Shown here in pieces: positions 59,584 through 64,000 of a DNA stretch of 64,000 nt. The notes beneath the pieces were generated by a model. That model searched no databases. It had not been told where the DNA came from and was given only the letters and a program-made list of their open reading frames with translations. Source of the stretch: Sorghum bicolor (lineage: Eukaryota > Streptophyta > Magnoliopsida > Poales > Poaceae); contig NC_012873.2 in NCBI RefSeq assembly GCF_000003195.3, forward strand, positions 44,262,061 to 44,326,060, given 5' to 3'. The translations under genes were made by a program, and so were the position numbers. Position 1 is the stretch's first letter; each line of letters begins with the position of its first letter.

Positions 59584-61340
59584 ATGGCCGACCGTCCTCA
59601 CGATGATCCTGATTATATAGAAGATGTCATTCAAAATATGATCGACGACGGTAGTCAGTACGTTATTGATTATAACGAGATCATGCAAGACAATCTGACT
59701 GAGCAACAAGAGGGCAATGCCCTAAGCGACAAGAGGGCAATGCGCCTGACCAACAACTTGTCGTGCAACAAGAAGGAAATACCGGCGAGGTATGTAAATG
59801 TAAACATATATAATGCATCTCTTATATTTGGTTTTAGACTTACTTGGTTATTAATTTAGTATTTTTGTTTCTACTTGTAGCCTTCTGGATCGACCTCTAT
59901 AGGGAGAAGCGTACCTCTACGAGGGCCAAAGAAGCCGTTGGAGGGCCGCTATGTAATCTCCGAGTTTGAGATAGCTACAGGCAGACCACTTGGTGAATAT
60001 GCAAATAAATATGTTAGTCACTGTGGATACCTTGTGAGAAATCAAATAACGATCAGTGCTCGTGAATGGAGAGAGAAGCGAGGTGCTCCTGAAATCAGTT
60101 TTGTCTCTGATCATGACAAGGAGTTAGTTTGGAAAGCCGTCACGGACGTTATCACCTTCGACACCAACGATAAAGAGTTGAAGGTGCGAATTTATGACTG
60201 GACTATGAAGAAGATGGCGGTACTGTTCCAGAATTGGAAGAAGTCTTTATACAATAAATTTGTCAAGAAAACGAGACTCCAAATATCAACCTCAAGCAAT
60301 ATGTAAAGCTGAGGGCCTTCTGGGATGACTTCGTACAGTACAAAACATCAGAAGAGGGCGAGGAACGAGCCATTAGAAACAAAGAGAATGCAAGTAAAAA
60401 GACATACCACCATCATATGGGATCAGGTGGTTATAAGAGTAGTGTTCCCAAGTGGGACCGAATGGAACAGGAGATGCTTGCTAGGGGGGTCACACCCAAG
60501 ACAATAGCAAAGAATTGGAGCGAGCGCTCCAAGCATTGGTTCTACGGTCATGGGGGAAGCGTGGACCCAGACACCGGGGCGCTAGTTTGGGGCCAAGAAA
60601 TCTCTAGAGCAGCAGAGAGACTAGTCCGTGCATGAGAGGTGGTTCAGTCTGGTGAGTTCAGGCCTAACAGGGAGAAGGATGAACTCACCTATACGCTTGA
60701 AAATCCTGAGCATGGTGGGCGTACGAGAGGCTATGGGGCAGTTCTATGGCTGCAATCATTCCAAGCTGATCAAGATACCTACAGAAGCTGCCAGAGAAAG
60801 AAGGATGAGGAGGCAGAGCGGAACCACCGGCTGGAAGCTTTTGATCTGCAGTCAGAAGAGCATGAGAAAGCTCGTGAAGAATGGATGCAGGCGGAGATTC
60901 AAAGGCAAGTGCAAGCAGCACTTAGTCAAATGACGAAAGGGCAAGGTACATCACTGCCTGAGGTCAATATTAGCCCCCCAGGCCAGTTGAAAAGCAGCTG
61001 CGCATCCACGGAAGTACCAACTATTTAGGATTACACGATGCTACACTTCCCCGTGGATGATGTCACAGAGGCTTTTACTACCTGTGAGCTGCATGTACCA
61101 GATGGGAATGCAACAAAAAAGGTGGCTATCGCTGTTGTCAACCCTATCGACCGAACGTGAACTCAAAGAATCCATAATCGACCAGTACTTGGTGGATATG
61201 CTAGTGTCTCGGTTGATAGGGTTGAGAAAGGTTGTGGTAGTGTCTCTTGAAATAGAAGGGGGAGACGGAGAGAAGACCTTAGGTGAAGCTGAGAAGACGT
61301 TTATTTGTTGGCGCAAGCGCTTCATAATTATTCCTCACCA
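59584..61340 (+). pseudogene. C1 TNPA / Transposase_24-type gene, with lesions
   Basis: ATG at 59584 (MADRPHDDPDYIEDVIQNMI). A first exon ends at a GT donor (59790), and the second starts at 59881 with PSGSTSIGRSVPLRGPKKPL. Exon 1 needs a 1-bp shift to join in phase (QQLVVQQEGNTGE frame). It continues through GRYVISEFEIATGRPLGEYA, and after an interruption near 60306 with KNWSERSKHWFYGHGGSVDP, the signature of the plant Ptta/En/Spm (Transposase_24) family, then a Glu/Arg/Gln-rich helical segment. A TGA near 60635 and a TAG near 61028 are in frame. A conserved tail (TEAFTTCELHVPDGNATKKV) follows. TNPA-type proteins bind subterminal repeats. Confidence 0.75.
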
Positions 61341-61434
61341 TAAGTTTGTGCGTGATTTTACTTCTTATATTATTTATTATGTATTGAATTTAAAAAAAGT
61401 TTGCTCACAAAACTTGTAATTGTTTTCTTTGCAG

Positions 61435-63659
61435 GGACTCCTCCAACCTAAGTCTTGTTCTTTCCCCAGCGCATCATAGTGCTACGGGCGGTGACAATGT
61501 TGGATCTCCTCCAACACCTGCGGTGGCCACACCGACACCGCCACCGCCTCCAACACGGTCTCCACCTCCTCCACCGAGGTCTCCAACTCCTCCACCGCGT
61601 TCTGAAACACCAAAAAGATTAGCCCACCACCTCCACCGCCTGCACCGCCCTCTCTAAAGAGTACACGGTCGGTCCCCTCGCCTCCAAAGCGAGGTAGTCA
61701 GAAGCGGTCCTTCCAAGAACGACCGAAGTCATCGGTCCACCTCCAAAGAAGGCTACCTCAGCAAAGAGAGCTAAGACACCAGAGAAATTACCTTATGAAA
61801 AGAGTAAAGAGGAGGTAATTGCTGCATACAGAGCTGAGGTGAAATAATTTTTTGATAAATTGAAGGAGGAAAGGAAAAAGCGGCTAAACCCAGAAAAGTT
61901 GTACTTTTATGTAAAGCCAGAGGAACTGAGGAAGAAGGTGGCAGACCAGCAAAAGAAGCAGCGAGAAACTCAGAAAAAGCCAGCACTTTCGGACTATGAG
62001 TGGTCTCTGGTCAAGTCTTCATAGCCTTGAAAGAGAGTAGGAAAGGGGGTCCCATAGCTCGGAGAAGTATCAAAACCGGTGCCCCCTTTGATTGTGCCAA
62101 ATCAATACGGCTCAACTGAAGACTTGATGCCAAAGAAATCCATAGTGTTGTCTGAGCTAGATTCGCTTGAGCATTACTTTGGACAGAGCGGTTTGAATAT
62201 TGAAGACATTGCCGCCATTATTAGATGTCAAACACTTGAAAAAGCTGATGTAGTTGATCAATGGAGGGCAAGATATGAACCGGGCAGGAGTATATTCAAC
62301 CCTCAGCGTTTACATGAGCTCGACACACAAATGTTTGCAATAAACTAGTGGTGCATGGAGGCGTCTAAAAGGAGAGATAATTAGATTTCTGTTCGTATTA
62401 GACAACATCACTACTTCCGTGGAGATGACCTCATATACGTCCAGTTTGAAGAATTGCACCAATTATGTCACCTCGACGCTCTCGACAAATCTCTTGTCAG
62501 CTGCTTTTGTCTGTAAGTATTTCTTTCTTTTTATTAAAATTCTAACTTTTTAACTACATGTATATAATTCTTACACACTTAGGATTTGTATGTATATATG
62601 TAGGCACCAAATGAGAGAGCTCAGAATCAGAAATGACAAAAGTATTGGGTTTGTTGACCCTTATATTGTTTTCAAGGCTCCGCAGGCAGTGTGGACAACA
62701 TCTCATGAGACAGAAGTCTGCACCAATCTTATGAGGTTCTTTGTGAACCAAAAAGAAAAAAAATACTCTTCCCCTTCAACTTCGAGTGAGTTATATAGTT
62801 ATTAAGTGCATGTACATTTTATTTTACTTATTATTACTTGAGACAAGTTTTATATAGTTATATATAAGCCTGACTATATATATGTGTGTAAAAAGCTTTC
62901 ACTGGATACTCGTGGTCATTGAAATTCCCAATAACCAGTTGATAATCTTTGACTCAATGAGAAAACCACAAGAAAATTATCAACAAATGGTAAACATTAT
63001 TCAAAGGTACGTAATGTCGATCTCAGCTAGAAGAATATCATAATATGACTCTGTAATTATTACTTTACGATCCACAATTGCTGTGTGTAGGGTTTGAGAA
63101 AGATTTATTGTTCGTGAACATCTCAGTGGTTGTAAAGCGCCGCTTAATATAATTCATCCACAAGTAAGTTTTACTAGCTAGCAAACTTTTGCTAACTTTT
63201 AGCCTTCTTATTGTCGTGGTCGTGAATATTTTATATATATATCATACAGTGGTGTTTAATACAAGAAGGGGGGAACAACCTATGTGCATATTACGTGTGC
63301 AAATTCATGATGGCACAAGTCAATCAAACACCCATAGAGACGCTCAGAGTACGTTACATGTCTCTTTTCATTATCTCCTGAATTATATTGAATAACTTAG
63401 ATAACTAATATCTTTTTTTATTTATTTCAAATTAAAGACGGAATGGTTGAGGGAAAAGGTCATGCAAAAAGACCGAATCAAAGCTATCCAAGAGACGATA
63501 GGAGGATTTCTCCGCGAGCAAGTGATCAGTCCAAACGGCGAGTTTCACTTCAACGGCAACGAAACTCTTATTCCAAACAATGATGATCATTTGTATCAGT
63601 TTTTGACATTGGGAGAAAAAACTCTATGTATATATGTGTTACAAATTTTGTACTTATAA
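61435..63659 (+). pseudogene. C1 Ulp1-type cysteine protease gene with proline-rich N-terminus
   Basis: The 5' part (61435-61660) encodes a proline-rich stretch (PTPPPPPPTRSPPPPP-like), then a Lys-rich region (EKLPYEKSKEEVIAAYRAEV). At 62079 comes VPNQYGSTEDLMP. From 62604 the C48 (Ulp1/SENP) protease domain is spread over small exons: catalytic His in FHWILVVIEI (codon 62900-62902), Asp in IIFDSMRKP (62951-62953), and Cys in NNLCAYYVCKFMM (63283-63285). All three catalytic residues remain. Stops at 61847, 62346 and 62382 within the upstream part suggest decay, unless those bases are intronic. Ulp1-type domains in plant transposons have unknown substrates; SUMO or a related modifier is the usual guess. 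Confidence 0.65.
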
Positions 63660-63894
63660 AACTATATATATAAAGCTTTTTACATATTTATTTAATTTTT
63701 TATGTGGCCTATTCATTTTATTATAGGCAAAGCTTAATTATAAAGCTAAGCCTATAATTTTCATTTATATATACTTAATATGCGTGTAATATATATATAT
63801 ATTATTGTATCAGCATAAAATATGTATTGAAAAAACTATTATTATTATATAAAAACAATAAACAGAACCGAAAAAATAAAACAAAAAAGAACCC

Positions 63895-64000
63895 ATACCA
63901 ACCGGTGTTAAAAGGTCCTGCAACGTGGCAACCCTGGCAGGACCCTTTAACACCGGTTGGTATTACCAACCGGTGTTAAAGGGGGGCTTTAGCCTTGGTT
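63895..64000. repeat. Right subterminal repeats of C1, with a 37-nt perfect palindrome
   Basis: 63945-63981 is a perfect inverted repeat of 18 bp arms (CTTTAACACCGGTTGGTA and its complement) around one base. Another half-site begins at 63898. The element continues past the window edge. Confidence 0.85.

Larger units (their letters stand above)
52378..64000 (+). mobile_element. C1: CACTA (En/Spm) DNA transposon, right end outside window
   Basis: It starts CACTACTACAGAA, the CACTA terminal inverted repeat, inside T5 gag. Subterminal palindromic repeats follow at once (52457-52680) and appear again near the right edge (63895-64000). Genes in order: a GRF zinc-finger/TM ORF, TNP2-type transposase, TNPA/Transposase_24-type gene and an Ulp1-type protease. 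The right TIR and the right copy of the duplication are beyond 64000. It is at least 11.6 kb. Confidence 0.9.

Overview
This window is nuclear DNA of a grass (Poaceae). The evidence is wall-to-wall Ty3/Gypsy LTR retrotransposons of Tat and Athila type, a CACTA element with the 'accggt...ctaaagggtc' subterminal repeats common in grasses, and plant splice signals. I cannot assign a species. Almost everything is mobile DNA; the only host gene sequence I recognise is the 5' part of an SGF11-like (SAGA deubiquitinase module) gene near 48.8 kb. I name the elements as follows: T1-T5, Tat-type; A1-A3, Athila-type; C1, CACTA.

Layout. T1 (1-11165, minus, left end outside the window) and T2 (11502-31910, plus, TSD GCTTG) are both inserted in the same exon of the cargo gene of an older relative, T3. 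T3 survives as 11166-11501, 31911-34017, 35655-37331 and 46651-46808. A1 (18259-26200, minus, TSD CCTAT) lies inside the integrase gene of T2. A3 (34018-35654) is a solo LTR inside T3. A2 (37332-46645, plus, TSD GTGAG) lies inside the 3' LTR of T3. T3 itself sits in the gag of T4 (46809-48632, minus). After T4 comes the SGF11-like fragment (48633-50259). T5 (50260-52377, plus) follows, and its gag is broken by C1 (52378 to beyond 64000).

Tat-type elements. T1 and T2 encode Gag-protease and, through an overlapping TAATG stop/start, reverse transcriptase, RNase H, a second (archaeal-type) RNase H and integrase. Between pol and the 3' LTR, on the opposite strand, T1, T2 and T3 carry a spliced six-exon gene of about 944 codons. 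It encodes a plant mobile domain (PMD), a basic/proline-rich linker and a coiled coil, and in T2 and T3 a TATA box is visible upstream. Exon lengths in T1 and T2 are 27, 1458, 201, 365/364, 89 and 696 nt, so the cargo kept its frame until recently. The same elements are saturated on both strands and in every reading frame with the hexamer GCCGAT/ATCGGC. The Athila-type and CACTA elements in the same window are not. The cargo gene plus this element-wide motif is the most interesting signal here. A self-recognition or anti-silencing role is an inference, not something the sequence proves.

Athila-type and CACTA elements. A2 has decayed gag-pol and a downstream ORF with its own TATA box and a coiled coil. 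A1 has matching LTRs and the same primer-binding site but keeps only Gag-like and protease-like ORFs, so it looks non-autonomous. C1 carries a GRF zinc-finger/transmembrane ORF, a TNP2-type transposase (frameshifted), a TNPA/Transposase_24-type gene and an Ulp1-type cysteine protease. A second internal block of subterminal-like repeats with a TATA box precedes the TNPA-type gene.
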